Source: Trachelipus rathkii (Eukaryota > Arthropoda > Malacostraca > Isopoda > Trachelipodidae). Taken from it: a DNA stretch of 21,974 nt. Below, piece after piece: positions 11,316-20,559 of this stretch (position 1 is the stretch's first letter; each line of letters starts with the position of its first letter). The stretch is taken from positions 17,501 to 39,474 of the forward strand of contig JABUQX010038784.1 in the NCBI GenBank assembly GCA_015478945.1, given 5' to 3'. Both the position numbers and the translations under genes were made by a program. The notes beneath the pieces were generated by a model, which was given only the letters and a program-made list of their open reading frames with translations, was not told the DNA's origin and did not search any database.

Positions 11316-11930
11316 ACAAGTTTCTTACCATAAGAGTCTTCATAAGATGTTCAACATTCGTAAGCTTTCGTCCTTAATTTTCTGCCTCTCCTCAGAACCG
11401 ATTTTATTTGAAGACTATAATAAAATATATTAAATTTTGTACCTGTAATTTGCTGAAATAGGTGTCAGAATATGAAAAGTAGTTTACTAATTTAAATAAA
11501 TTTTGCTTTTATATTTGAAAAATGGCTTGTAGGTGAAACAGTTGTTTAGTGTGTATGAAACGTTATCCATTCTCCCTTTTGGCCTAGGTTATAAATTGGG
11601 AAAGGCTTACTTGTATGCATTATACTGATTTCTAGGAGTTTACGTTTGGGTGGGTCTGAGTACTCTAGATGCGCACGATCTTTATGCTTAATATGTGTTG
11701 CATTAGACTAGTAATCTATGTGAGGTAGAGAGCAAATTTATAGATCCGACTGTAAGTTAATCGGGTTCCGTTTGAACCGAGTCTTTCTGATAAAATTAAT
11801 TGAGCTTCTACCTTATTATAATGTTGCGCCAAACCCCTCTTTTGAAGAGATGGAAAACTGCCCGACCATGATTGCTTATTTTGATATGGATGTCTCGGAT
11901 TGGGGGAGTCTTTTGCAGCAGAAGCACCCC
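11316..11930 (-). repeat. Left arm of long inverted repeat (PLE 3' end)
   Basis: Exact or near-exact inverted matches to the right arm fall in order: CGTAAGCTTTCG (11359-11370) with 14261-14272, ATTTTGCTTTTATAT (11500-11514) with 14104-14118, and CGAGTCTT-CTGATAAA (from 11778) with 13802-13823. Between them the arms align with many substitutions and small indels. Distances agree: 419 bp on the left against 449 on the right between outer and inner landmarks. Confidence 0.85.
11359..11395 (-). other. Hammerhead-ribozyme-like core remnant, left arm
   Basis: On the minus strand CTGAGGA (11395-11389) matches the hammerhead core CUGANGA, and GAAA (11369-11366) follows after about 19 bases, next to GGAC. 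PLE terminal regions are known to carry hammerhead motifs. Here the 5' side of stem II no longer pairs properly with GGAC and I could not draw convincing stems I and III, so activity is unlikely. Confidence 0.4.
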
Positions 11931-12249
11931 TGTATTATTTTAATATGTGCAGTAGACGATCGATCCCGCCCAGAAAGCAAACCTTTTAAGCTCCATGGCC
12001 TTTCCTTTCTTGAGTGATAACTATGACCACATTCCTTCCAATTCTGTAAATACTTCCCTATCTGGAAAAAACGTACTTCAAACTCTAACATTACCTATTG
12101 ATTTTCTTTAAGATAGGTTTCTGCTTCTGACTGGTATCTATCTCAACACTGCACATTATTACAACAACACCGAAGCAATATTTTCTACTGACTCTTCAAC
12201 CTCTCTAAATCGAATCATATATAATTTGAAACGTAATTTCCAGGAAGTG

Positions 12250-14000
12250 TAATAAAGGACAGATGTGTTCACGATCTTTAAAGAAACAATGTAATTATCT
12301 CTCAAATGATACTGATCTATAAACGAACAATCTCTACTGTTACCACTTTACCTCAATAAAAACGCTCTAACTTCAATAATTCCCAAACAACACTTTGAAT
12401 CACAAAACTTAAAATCGTCATCATTCAAAAATCGCCCATTGATTATTCTTGGGCTAAAAGCCAAATCTTGTTCGTTTTCGTCACTTCTACTGTGTTCCTA
12501 AAACACATAAAAAAAAACAACATCCCTGTCAGACCCATAAATCTCCAACATTAAACTTCACCGTATCATTAAACTCAGGTAATGAAGCAAATCCGTGCTG
12601 GAAATGTAAATTTAACTTGACATAATTCGTCACGCTACTTTTCCTAAAAAAATCTCTCGAAGACTTCTTCAATAAAAACACAACAACACAATATTTTGCC
12701 TCATAATAATGACATCCTTGGCCTTGACGTTACATTTCTTTTCACGTCAGTTCCCGTCCCTTTTGCTATCTCTCTATTAGAAAGATTCTTTAACGAAAAC
12801 AACTACAACCTAGATTACCCTTTCCTTCTCCTCAAACAACTAATTTTACTCACCCCTTTGAAACACAATTATCGTCCTATTACAGACCATTTGAACAACA
12901 AACTTACTACAAAACAAAAACTCTGCGTCTAAGCATGGGACTGCCCCTTCCCTAATAGCTTCGCAGTAACATATTTTATGGAAACCTATCTAGGAACACT
13001 TTTCATACCTTAACACCCTCTCCTGCTCTCAACACCACTAGTGCTTCGCATATGTGTGCGATGAAGCGTTAGATATTTGTATCTCCACTCCCTTAACCAC
13101 AAAACCCACACCTCATTCTTGGACTACATCAACATCTACTCTAACTCTCCCGTAATATTAACAATTTACAATGGAACTCCATCTAAAACACATCACACCC
13201 TTACCTCCTGCATACGCCTCCTCTCTATGAGAACATCACAGCTCCTACCCTACTCTTTAAGCGTTATATCGAATAAAGCCTTACTCCTCAAAACACCCTC
13301 TCTTACATCTCATTCGTCTATTACTCTTCAAACACATTTCCATCAAAATTTAAATCTGGTCGTGTTCTATCCTCCTCTTCCTAACAAGCTCTACGCATCT
13401 GATTCTACTCTTTAACCTCTTCTTTCTAATGACAATTTAAAATACAATCTGCATTACGTTCAACGAAATCTTTCTCCTCTTAAAATCCATGATTAGATGG
13501 TACTTTTTCTTCTACAACAACAATCAAAAAAAATAACTACAACCCGAAACCCACCGTGACCAACACACAATTCCTCACCTATTTGGCGAGATTTCCCACC
13601 ACGATAAAAACAAAAATTCCTCAAAACTTTTACTTCATCTTACACACGACTCAATCTAATTCTCTACATCTACCTCTTCTCTCATCAAAATGAATATCTT
13701 GCAAAACTCCAGCTCAACTACAACATCAAACATCTCACAATGCATATCTACAAGAACTCCTCCTCGCCATCAATGCCTCACGAAATACAGGTGAAGAACT
13801 TAATAAATTTATCAGAAGACTCGCCCTCAAACATAAACACGATTCTAACATCCGACTCTCAATCACATTCTCTCTCACCTCAACATATATCATAGTTGCT
13901 TCATATCAACAACATTAACATAAAGATACGGTGCCCAATCTTAGAGGAACCTAATCCCCCACCAAAACCGCTGAAACTCCTTAGAACATCACTATGCTAG
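12250..14000 (+). pseudogene. Penelope-like retroelement: broken RT and GIY-YIG ORF
   Basis: This is a decayed polyprotein gene of a PLE; intact copies encode a telomerase-related reverse transcriptase followed by a GIY-YIG nuclease. Fragments appear in family order in shifting frames: NKG at 12251 and YLSNDTD near 12297 (N-terminal 'DKG...LSDT.Y' region); FYCVPKTHK at 12485-12511 and, one frame off after an A-run, NNIPVRPI to 12539; DILGLDVTFLFTSVPV from 12711, the motif with the first catalytic aspartate; SMGLPLP at 12932, then NSFAVTYFMETYL in another frame (GLPMGSPLSP..A..FME box); AYVCDEALDI at 13048-13077, in place of the catalytic YVDD; FLDYINIYSNSP from 13119 (a 'FL..LN' segment). After this come FGEISH near 13584, HTTQSNSLHLPLLSSK (connector) and NTGEELNKFIRRLALKHKH near 13788 (YIGET..L..R...H region). 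At least five frameshifts plus stops make it dead. The coding strand is C-rich and G-poor. Confidence 0.88.
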
Positions 14001-14325
14001 CAGATATACCCTTCCACATTTAACCTACAAAACAAAGTGAGAATATACGTTCACCACCTATCTAAACAACACTTTACTTACCACCACATCAATTTTTCAA
14101 AATATATAAAAGCAAAATCTTATTTAAAATTTTTAAACTACGTTCTTCATATGTTAACATGATATACATGAAATGCTATACAAATTTCTAATAATTTTAT
14201 ATTAGTCTTCCAAATTGATAAAAAATCCATATACTCACGGCCGAATCGAACTTACAGGACCGAAAGCTTACGAAATATAACATCTTATAAAGACTCCTTC
14301 TAAAAACTATCATCTTAATAAAACT
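13700..14325 (+). repeat. Right arm of long inverted repeat (PLE 3' end)
   Basis: Carries the last part of the PLE coding region and its 3' non-coding end, and is the inverted counterpart of 11316-11930 (landmarks under that entry). The arms stop matching at about 14325 on the right and 11316 on the left, which fixes the outer boundaries of the compound element. The TA tract that begins just beyond the right end fits insertion into simple-repeat DNA. Confidence 0.85.
14234..14275 (+). other. Hammerhead-ribozyme-like core remnant, right arm
   Basis: This is the inverted counterpart of 11359-11395. It keeps AGGAC followed by CGAAAGCTTACGAAA, but the upstream core box has decayed to CTCACGG, so only the GAAA side is preserved. 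It sits on the same strand as the RT gene, downstream of it, where PLE terminal hammerheads lie. Confidence 0.35.
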
Positions 14326-14960
14326 TTTATATAACAATGAAAACTAAGCTTTCATATACTGTATAGCTTTCATATATATATAATCCCTCGTATGATATTC
14401 ACAAATATAACTATACTATACTCTACTTGACTGACCTATATATATCTATACCATTATAGCTTAAACTATTAAATACGTTATACGCTATACTAATAGTATA
14501 CATATAGCGACCTAAATTATAGTCATATATTATTACTTTATACTATTAATATATTATATACATACTATATATAGTACGTAACATATATTATATTATACTA
14601 ATACTTATATTATATAGGTATTATATCATATATCTATAATATATACTATATCACACTGCGCCCTATTAGACTAGCTAATTATATTAACTATAGATATTCT
14701 ATGTATTATACTACTCTACTACTTATACTATCTAATACTGTCGATCCAGTCGCTACCGTCAGATATACACAACCGTGCTGCTACTTTGAACTATTACAAT
14801 AGTTCTATCTTATTATTACCTTATACTACTACATTATAGCTCATATATATATTAGTACAACTACTATACGTAGTAAACTCTACCTATAGTATATGATATA
14901 ATCTATATTAGCCTTACTACTATTATATTGATCCTTATCCCACGCCCCTCTACCGCTATG
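14326..14960. repeat. Degenerate TA/TAC tract
   Basis: Irregular TA, TAC, ACTA and TATC units with a few short mixed pieces (for example around 14745-14790). No long perfect run. Confidence 0.85.
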
Positions 14961-15139
14961 AATAATCAGACTATATTGATACTTAACAAAAAGTCGCTTC
15001 TCGACCTGCATACAACATTTTTTTCACATTCATCAATAATAGTTTCCCTTTTTGCGGCATTTGATTTTTTTCGTTCATTTTAACTGTGCAAAATTGACAT
15101 CTTTGTTAATTTTGCGTTTGGAAGTCCGTCTTCCAAAAT
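14961..15139. other. Unique spacer
   Basis: About 180 bases of T-rich mixed sequence. No gene or motif recognised. Confidence 0.5.
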
Positions 15140-15350
15140 AATCAAGATAATAAATAATAAACTAATGAATAATAAATAAATTAACTTTATTAATTACATA
15201 CATAATAATATATGCATACAATAATATAATAACTATAATAATAATAATAATAAACTCTTAATAATAATGAAATAATAATCTAAATCTAATACCATAACAT
15301 ATATATATATTAATTAGATAATCTGATATAATAATTACATAATCTCCTGA
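15140..15350. repeat. (TAA)n-type microsatellite
   Basis: TAA/ATAA trinucleotides with interruptions, ending in AT-rich sequence. Confidence 0.9.
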
Positions 15351-15660
15351 TGTAATACATACTACTTAATAATCGAGTCGTATGATGTTTTCTACTGATG
15401 CTCCACCAAAAAGCAAAATCTCTTACCCCTTTTTCACATCCTTTTCTCACGCTCAAGCAAACAGAAAATTAGAAAGATTACACCGATCTTTCCTGAAGAA
15501 ATGGTGGCAAGACCACGTGATCTGTTCGGGGAGATTTTTTTTTTTTTTTTTTTTAAGAAAAGAGGAGAATTATAAATGGTCAATCAGAGATTACCAACAA
15601 CTTAACAGCTTATCAGACACGACAAAAATTTATCGTGTAAACAGAATTGGATTGAAATAA
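15351..15660 (+). other. Unique island with unassigned 92-codon frame and T20
   Basis: The plus frame from ATG at 15382 to 15660 stays open through a run of 20 T (15535-15554), which supplies a poly-phenylalanine segment. Upstream of it the product includes KLERLHRSFLKKWWQDH, downstream NYKWSIRDYQQL. I recognise no family. A poly-Phe run from a homopolymer argues against a functional protein, and the length of such a run is poorly determined by sequencing. Possibly a decayed exon fragment. Confidence 0.35.
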
Positions 15661-15907
15661 TAATATTGTGGTGTGATACACTAAACATTATATATAAATC
15701 ATTCACCTATAGCGTACATAAAAGAACGAGTAGCTAAACACTTCGCGTTACCAGTATATTCACTATTTATACTAAGCTACACTCAGATTATATATACATT
15801 AATGTATACTAGACTTACTATACATATATATAATATAATACTATTATATTAAATATTTATATCAATATCTATATACTATATATTATATTAATTATATTAT
15901 ATATATA
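15661..15907. repeat. AT-rich and degenerate TA sequence
   Basis: Mixed AT-rich sequence grading into TATATA tracts from about 15785. Confidence 0.75.
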
Positions 15908-16115
15908 CGAAGTTTCAGTTGACACCGATGGTGATAAGCTTCGCATATGTTCCTGTGCGCTATTCTTTAGACTTAGAGTTGAAATGACCCAAGCAACGTT
16001 AGCGGCAGAAGACTGTTCTCCATTATCAGTCTTTTCAAGCATTCTTAGAAGAATATAAAAATAGTGCAAGAGTTCAGATTGATAAACAATAAAGCATCCT
16101 CTGTTTCTCCAGGCA
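15908..16115. other. Unique island, no gene recognised
   Basis: About 200 bases of balanced sequence. A minus frame (16069 to 15869) contains about 50 non-repetitive codons and then runs into a TA tract. No motif recognised. Confidence 0.4.
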
Positions 16116-16440
16116 ATATACTATAAATATATATATACTATACCTATACTTCTGCTTATTTTTAATAATATATCTATATATAGTTAATATCTATATCTAT
16201 ATATAATATCTAGTATATATCACTGTATATGTATAATATATACTATATATTATATATATATCAATATATATACTACTATATATACTATATTTTATTATAA
16301 TATACTGTAATATATATAATTTACTATATATATTACTATATACTCTATACCATACTATATATATATTCTATACATATATATATAACTATCATCTATCGTT
16401 ATATACTAGTACTAGTACATATATAGTATATATATACCAC
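16116..16440. repeat. Degenerate TA tract
   Basis: TATATA with TAC, TATC and ACTAG interruptions. Confidence 0.9.
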
Positions 16441-17100
16441 TTCCTTCACTAGTTTATAAGTGCTGTTTAGGATATCAAATATCTTCTTCTTAAATCTCTA
16501 ACTTTAATTTAATAAATAAAATTTAGAACCTTTCTAAATATTCTCTAATTGCCTTAGTTCTTATAACTGAATCTGTATAGAGAATTCTTTCCTTAAATTT
16601 TTCAAAGAGTTCATAAATTCTATGTTCAGGAGGTCCGGCTAAACTTATTAGCTCTCTAGCATAGGCAAACTTACATACTTAGGATCCGGGAGAAACTCTT
16701 GAATATTTGCCCTCTCTCTCGCAACTCAGTTTATTTTACCTCTGTGTGCGCCTCCGGAAAATAAGTATCACTTAACCCGGTTGAAAAACGTCTATGTGTC
16801 TTCAAAATTTCGCTGACCTCATCTCACTATCTACGTAACAATTAAATTTGACAGATTGACAAACTCTCCATAAACCAAATCATTGCAAGATTTGACAGAT
16901 ATTCACCGTTACTAAAAATATAATGAGACCGCGACTTCCATTAGACTGGTACATTGATGGAGAACAAAAATATATTACAAAGAAATTATTAGATTTCTAA
17001 ATTATTATTACCTTTATTGGTATATATATTCTTATTAAGTTTTTAGAGCTGCTCCTGCTTTCCTGAATTAACTTAATAACGGATATGAACCACATTATCT
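16441..17100. other. Unique island containing a coding-like minus-strand segment
   Basis: About 650 bases of non-repetitive sequence, among the longer ones in the second half. Apart from the segment at 16523-16678, entered separately, I see no promoter, splice pair or RNA that I can support. Confidence 0.5.
16523..16678 (-). pseudogene. Coding-like segment, 51 codons, product unknown
   Basis: On the minus strand a frame without ATG runs from just after a stop at 16681-16679 to a TAA at 16525-16523. Its residues do not look like chance AT-rich translation: ARELISLAGPPEHRIYELF, then EKFKERILYTDSVIRT, then KAIREYLERF. This would form charged amphipathic helices ending at a natural-looking stop. 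A neighbouring frame upstream also reads plausibly (ANIQEFLPDPKYVSLPMLES), as if one frameshift separates two parts of one protein. A GTAAGT on the minus strand lies near the join, so an intron boundary is another reading. I do not recognise the family. It is either the last exon of a gene or a mobile-element relic. Confidence 0.35.
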
Positions 17101-18175
17101 AGAGCTTATATATAAGCTATATCTCATATTATACTATCATGGATCAATATATCATGATATAATTATTTAAAATCTGATTCATCATATATATATATCAGTA
17201 TAGCCGTTATAACGTTTATATACTTGTACTACTATTAATACTATATTATACTATGTTACCTATCATTCTATTAACTTACATACTACTATATACGAATACT
17301 ATAATTACGTAGTAGCTACTCATAACGACTATATACTATATGATAATCTATTATGGGTTATACTACCTAACTACCTTACGACCTCTATATCATTATATAA
17401 ACGTACTTATATATAGTAGCTATAATACTAGATTACATACCTACTATACTCCAGACGGATCGTACTACGCTGAATATATATATGTACGTAATATAATATA
17501 CAATATATAAGACTAGTAGGGCTATCAGCATTCTAAGTACTATCTTAATAGTATACAGTATGACTATAATATATTTATGGTTATTGAAGCTTGATTTTTA
17601 TAGGTATATTATATATATATACTTCCGTAACTATATATATACGGTATATATACTTAAATGACTCAATACCTCTTATACATATACATATATATTATAATAT
17701 AATATATTAGTATTCTACTATAATATTATACATAATATATATAGTATATAGATATAATGTATATAATATATAAATAATATAATTATATATAGACTATATA
17801 TAATATATATATATCTATATATTATTATACTTAATAATATATATATATTATATATATAACTTATAACAATTTTATTTAATATCATATATAACATAATAAT
17901 AAGATATAATACTAAATATATACATATTACTATATATATATATATATATATATAAATTATATTATACAGGTATAATCATATAGTTATATATATATATATA
18001 TACTATAATATACTATATATATACATGACATATATATTAAAGAGAATCGTTTAGTTAATGAGTATATATACTATATATATACTATATATAATATACTAAT
18101 ATAATATACTAGTATATATATAATATATATAGATTAATATATATTAAATATATATATATACAATATATATATATA
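17100..18175. repeat. Long degenerate TA/TAC tract
   Basis: More than 1 kb of TA, TAC, ACTA and TATC units, more regular (TATATA) from about 17740 on. It contains short mixed pieces only, and no gene. Confidence 0.85.
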
Positions 18176-18205
18176 GGTGTGTGTGTGTGAGGTGTGTGTG
18201 TGTGG
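18176..18205 (+). repeat. (GT)n microsatellite
   Basis: Two GT runs of about six units each separated by GAGG, directly at the end of the TA tract. Confidence 0.95.
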
Positions 18206-18406
18206 CTTCACTAGTAATGAAAATAGGAATAAAATTCTCTAATTAGTTCTGTAAAAGCATAATTGCTATCAATGTCTCAAAAATCACTCTTCCATTATCT
18301 TTCTCCTAGATTCAATCTCGTACGGTTGATGAGATGAGTTAATGAAAGCCGCTTCGTACCTCATATCCAACACAGGTGCTAATAATTTCAATAATTCAAA
18401 GCTTCC

Positions 18407-18487
18407 GAAGAAGAAGTAGAAGAAGAATACGAAGAAAAGAAGAAAAAAAGAAGAAGATATAGGAGAAGAAGAGAGCAAGAAGATGAG
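18407..18487 (+). repeat. Polypurine (GAA)n-type tract
   Basis: About 80 bases of GAA, AAG and AGA with few pyrimidines. It is the complement in type of the pyrimidine tract at 5991-6071. Low-complexity E/K/R-rich plus-strand translation should not be read as a protein, because a stop lies just upstream in that frame. Confidence 0.9.
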
Positions 18488-18565
18488 ACATTGACAGATG
18501 ACTGCAGCCACATTGAAGAATAAGCATGCTGCTTGCTATGAAACGTGTCCCCTAAAGTTCATGCC

Positions 18566-18579
18566 TCTCGCTAGCGAGA
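18566..18579. other. 14-bp perfect palindrome
   Basis: TCTCGCTAGCGAGA equals its own reverse complement. It is isolated, with no flanking repeats that I can see. Confidence 0.9.
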
Positions 18580-18730
18580 CAATTGTAAAGAGTGTCTTGA
18601 ACAAATTGACCACAGTTTAAAGTTTTTAACTATTCTATATCATTTAATCTAACTTTAATAATTACCCAATTAATAAACGAATTAGTAAAATCTAACTTAC
18701 TAGCAAAATACTTAACCATCTCCTCTGCAA

Positions 18731-18905
18731 CTATATAATGATATAAGTAACAGTATATAATAATATATATATATATATACTCTATTATATATATATGATA
18801 ACTGTAACGTATTGACTCAAAAAAAATTATTATATCTTATACATTATACTATAACTTATACTTATAACTTATTACTAATACTTATATTAATATGTATATA
18901 TAGAA
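18731..18905. repeat. Degenerate TA tract
   Basis: TATATA interrupted by short mixed pieces and CTTATA/ACTTATA units near 18835-18900. Confidence 0.85.
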
Positions 18906-19059
18906 CATATGCACAAACTTACTCAATGTATTGAATCATGCTTGAAATTGATGCGAATAAAGTGCAACCATAACATGATCTTGCGAGTTCACGCTTATTC
19001 GTGTATTCGCTCGATATCGCGTATAACTATATTGATGTCCGATCACTAAAACCGAATCT

Positions 19060-19560
19060 TCATTTAAGTAAACTTTATTAAAAAATATTAAATTCCGTAA
19101 ATTTAGCAAACTTTTGGAAACCCCTGTACGGTTAATACATAATAAAATCGACGTTAATATTAGCGCCTAACGTCTTTACGAACACCCTGCTAACTTCAAT
19201 ACAACAAATGTTTACTCGTCCGTAAATTGAAACTAACTTTTTTGAACCGACCCTGTGTTAGCCTGTCATACTGTATTTAATATACTGTCCGTAAGTTCAG
19301 TCTAACTTCTAACACCCCATAGCGACATTCAATGGAGCTGTTAATGCACGTTCTCGTAATTCTTAAGCTAAACACTATCTTCGAATGACCATGTCGCAAT
19401 CATACACTCGCTGTACGTATATCTTTAATCAAAAGCTACTAACTTTCATCACCACTTGTTACTATTAATACACATAACATCTACGTCAATCCTTCTGTCT
19501 TATCTTCCACCGATCAACCGCATCTCACACTGCATATCATCTTAATGTGTCTTTTAAACG
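19060..19560 (+). repeat. Degenerate tandem array, ~65-bp period
   Basis: A core of the form CTAACTTTT..GAACACCCTGT recurs with decay: AAACTTTTGGAAACCCCTGT (19108), CTAACGTCTTTACGAACACC (19167), CTAACTTTTTTGAACCGACC (19233), CTAACTTCTAACACCCCAT (19302), TAAACACTATCTTCGAATGA (from about 19369), CTAACTTTCATCACCACTTG (19439). Spacing is about 60-70 bp throughout. TCCGTAA-type words precede several copies (19094, 19219, 19287). The plus strand is poor in G. Copies are too diverged for a firm consensus by eye. Confidence 0.5.
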
Positions 19561-19919
19561 AAGAATTGTGGAACACCTCACCTAAAGTATTCGTTGGCCT
19601 CTTTTGTTCCTACTTAAAAAATACTTTAGGAACTGAACTTCTATATTCCCGTCGTGAGAATAAACGCGTTCGACTTTTCTACCCCAAACTTTTATACGTA
19701 GAGAGCTGAAAATTACTTGTTCGAAAATCACACGGTAAAAAAAACGTGGCTAATGTTACCTTGAATTGATAAAATAACCTTACGTAAACTGTAACGTAAT
19801 GTCTATTAAATGTTTTACTCATTCCCAACGAAAGTCACGGAAGATGTGAAAGCGCAAGGTGATGTCTAACTTACATCATGCCTTTAATAAAAATATGCGT
19901 ACAAGGCGAGAGCAAGCAC
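19561..19919. other. Unique spacer with an 11-bp inverted repeat
   Basis: Mixed sequence with no gene recognised. CCTAAAGTATT (19581-19591) and AATACTTTAGG (19620-19630) form a perfect 11-bp stem with a 28-base loop. No T-run or other terminator-like feature follows. Confidence 0.55.
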
Positions 19920-19922
19920 GTA

Positions 19923-20013
19923 AGAGGAGAGAGAGAGAGAGGAGAAGAGAGTGAGAAATAAAGAGAGAGAAGAGAAGTGAGAGAGAGAGAGAACAGAGAC
20001 GAGAGAGAGAGAT
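19923..20013 (+). repeat. (GA)n microsatellite
   Basis: GA dinucleotides with interruptions (GTGAGAAATAAA, GAACAGAGAC) over about 90 bases. Confidence 0.95.
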
Positions 20014-20480
20014 GTAGAGCAAAAGTTCCTCTTTAAAGCAGGGAATAACGAAATTAAAAGAAATTCTTTAAAATAAATCATCACTTTAGCAGACCCAAGC
20101 ATACTATTTGTACCAGTTATTGTGCAATGTTTAACTAACGAAACCTTCTGGGATTAAAAAATAATTTTACCAGTTACGCTTTGACTTCAGTGTTAATTTA
20201 CTGACCACTAAACATCGACTCGCTTCTTTCTCCATCTACTTAGCAGCTGAACTATTCGACCAACAGCCCTGCGCACTGAATAATTGATTGCAAAGGAATG
20301 AAATTGCCATATTGGTTAAAACCTCTAGTTTAAAAGTGAAGAGCTTTATATAAGGACTCATGAGGGACGCGAAACGTCCTTTGGCTTTCAAGTTTTTTTT
20401 TTGCCTCGTCTATCAGCAGTACGAGAGTTCATTCTCGATCTCAAACATTCCAACTTGGTGCATAACCACCATTGCGGCAT
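20014..20480. other. Unique spacer with compact hairpin
   Basis: Balanced sequence between the (GA)n and (CT)n tracts, no gene recognised. It carries the hairpin at 20352-20381, entered separately, and T10 at 20393-20402. Confidence 0.5.
20352..20381 (+). other. Hairpin with hammerhead-like words
   Basis: AGGGACG, CGAAA, CGTCCTT (20363-20381) forms a 7-bp stem with one G-T pair and a CGAAA loop. An overlapping alternative pairs AAGGAC (20352-20357) with GTCCTT (20376-20381). CTCATGAG followed by CGAAAC resembles a hammerhead core (CUGAUGA...GAAA) with one core mismatch. The stem II space is only about 7 bases, too short for a normal hammerhead. T10 follows 11 bases further on. Confidence 0.4.
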
Positions 20481-20544
20481 CTCTCCTCTCACCTCTCTCT
20501 CTATTTGAGTAAGTCTCTTTCTCTCGCATCTCTCTCCTCTCCTC
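20481..20544 (+). repeat. (CT)n-rich tract
   Basis: CT/CTC-rich sequence with one mixed break near 20505-20515. Complementary in type to the (GA)n tract about 470 bases upstream. Confidence 0.85.
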
Positions 20545-20559
20545 ATAGATAAAAATGTA

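Larger units (their letters stand above)
11316..12091 (-). pseudogene. Penelope-like retroelement fragment, inverted, 5'-truncated
   Basis: On the minus strand this holds the C-terminal and 3' part of a PLE. A frame from 12091 to 11876 includes HSRKERPWSLKGLLSGRDR. This fits the PLE segment between reverse transcriptase and GIY-YIG endonuclease, which usually reads like 'tLksLL..kD' before the nuclease. Lower down, the minus strand gives QLILSERLGSN, aligning with the region after the YIG box in the right copy. From about 11930 down to 11316 the DNA is the reverse complement of 13700-14325, with landmarks in the same order. Its plus strand is G-rich where the right copy's plus strand is C-rich, as expected for an inverted homologue. 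There is no reverse-transcriptase core here, so the copy is truncated at its 5' side. The plus-strand frame 11772-12017 is a shadow. Confidence 0.65.
18206..18730. other. Unique island with polypurine tract and palindrome
   Basis: Mixed sequence holding the purine tract 18407-18487 and the palindrome 18566-18579. A minus frame (18511 to 18284) is open, but half of it is the translated purine tract (poly F/S/L) and the rest is not recognisable. Confidence 0.5.

Noticed and set aside
11772..12017. 81-codon plus-strand frame just upstream of the RT
   Set aside because: It lies opposite the inverted PLE fragment. The minus strand carries the family-like residues and the plus frame is a shadow, not an N-terminal PLE domain.
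18284..18511. Minus frame with a hydrophobic F/S/L stretch resembling a membrane segment
   Set aside because: The hydrophobic stretch is the complement of a (GAA)n-type purine tract; the remainder is unrecognised.
18906..19560. Possible reverse-complement copy of the 306-311-bp array
   Set aside because: I compared the reverse complement of the array landmarks by eye and found no convincing ordered matches. The A/C-rich composition alone is not evidence.
19581..19630. Perfect 11-bp stem-loop considered as a terminator or element end
   Set aside because: Loop of 28 bases, no T-run, no flanking gene. One such stem in ~22 kb of AT-rich DNA is close to chance expectation.
19884..20102. Minus frame rich in S and L
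   Set aside because: Translation of the (GA)n microsatellite.
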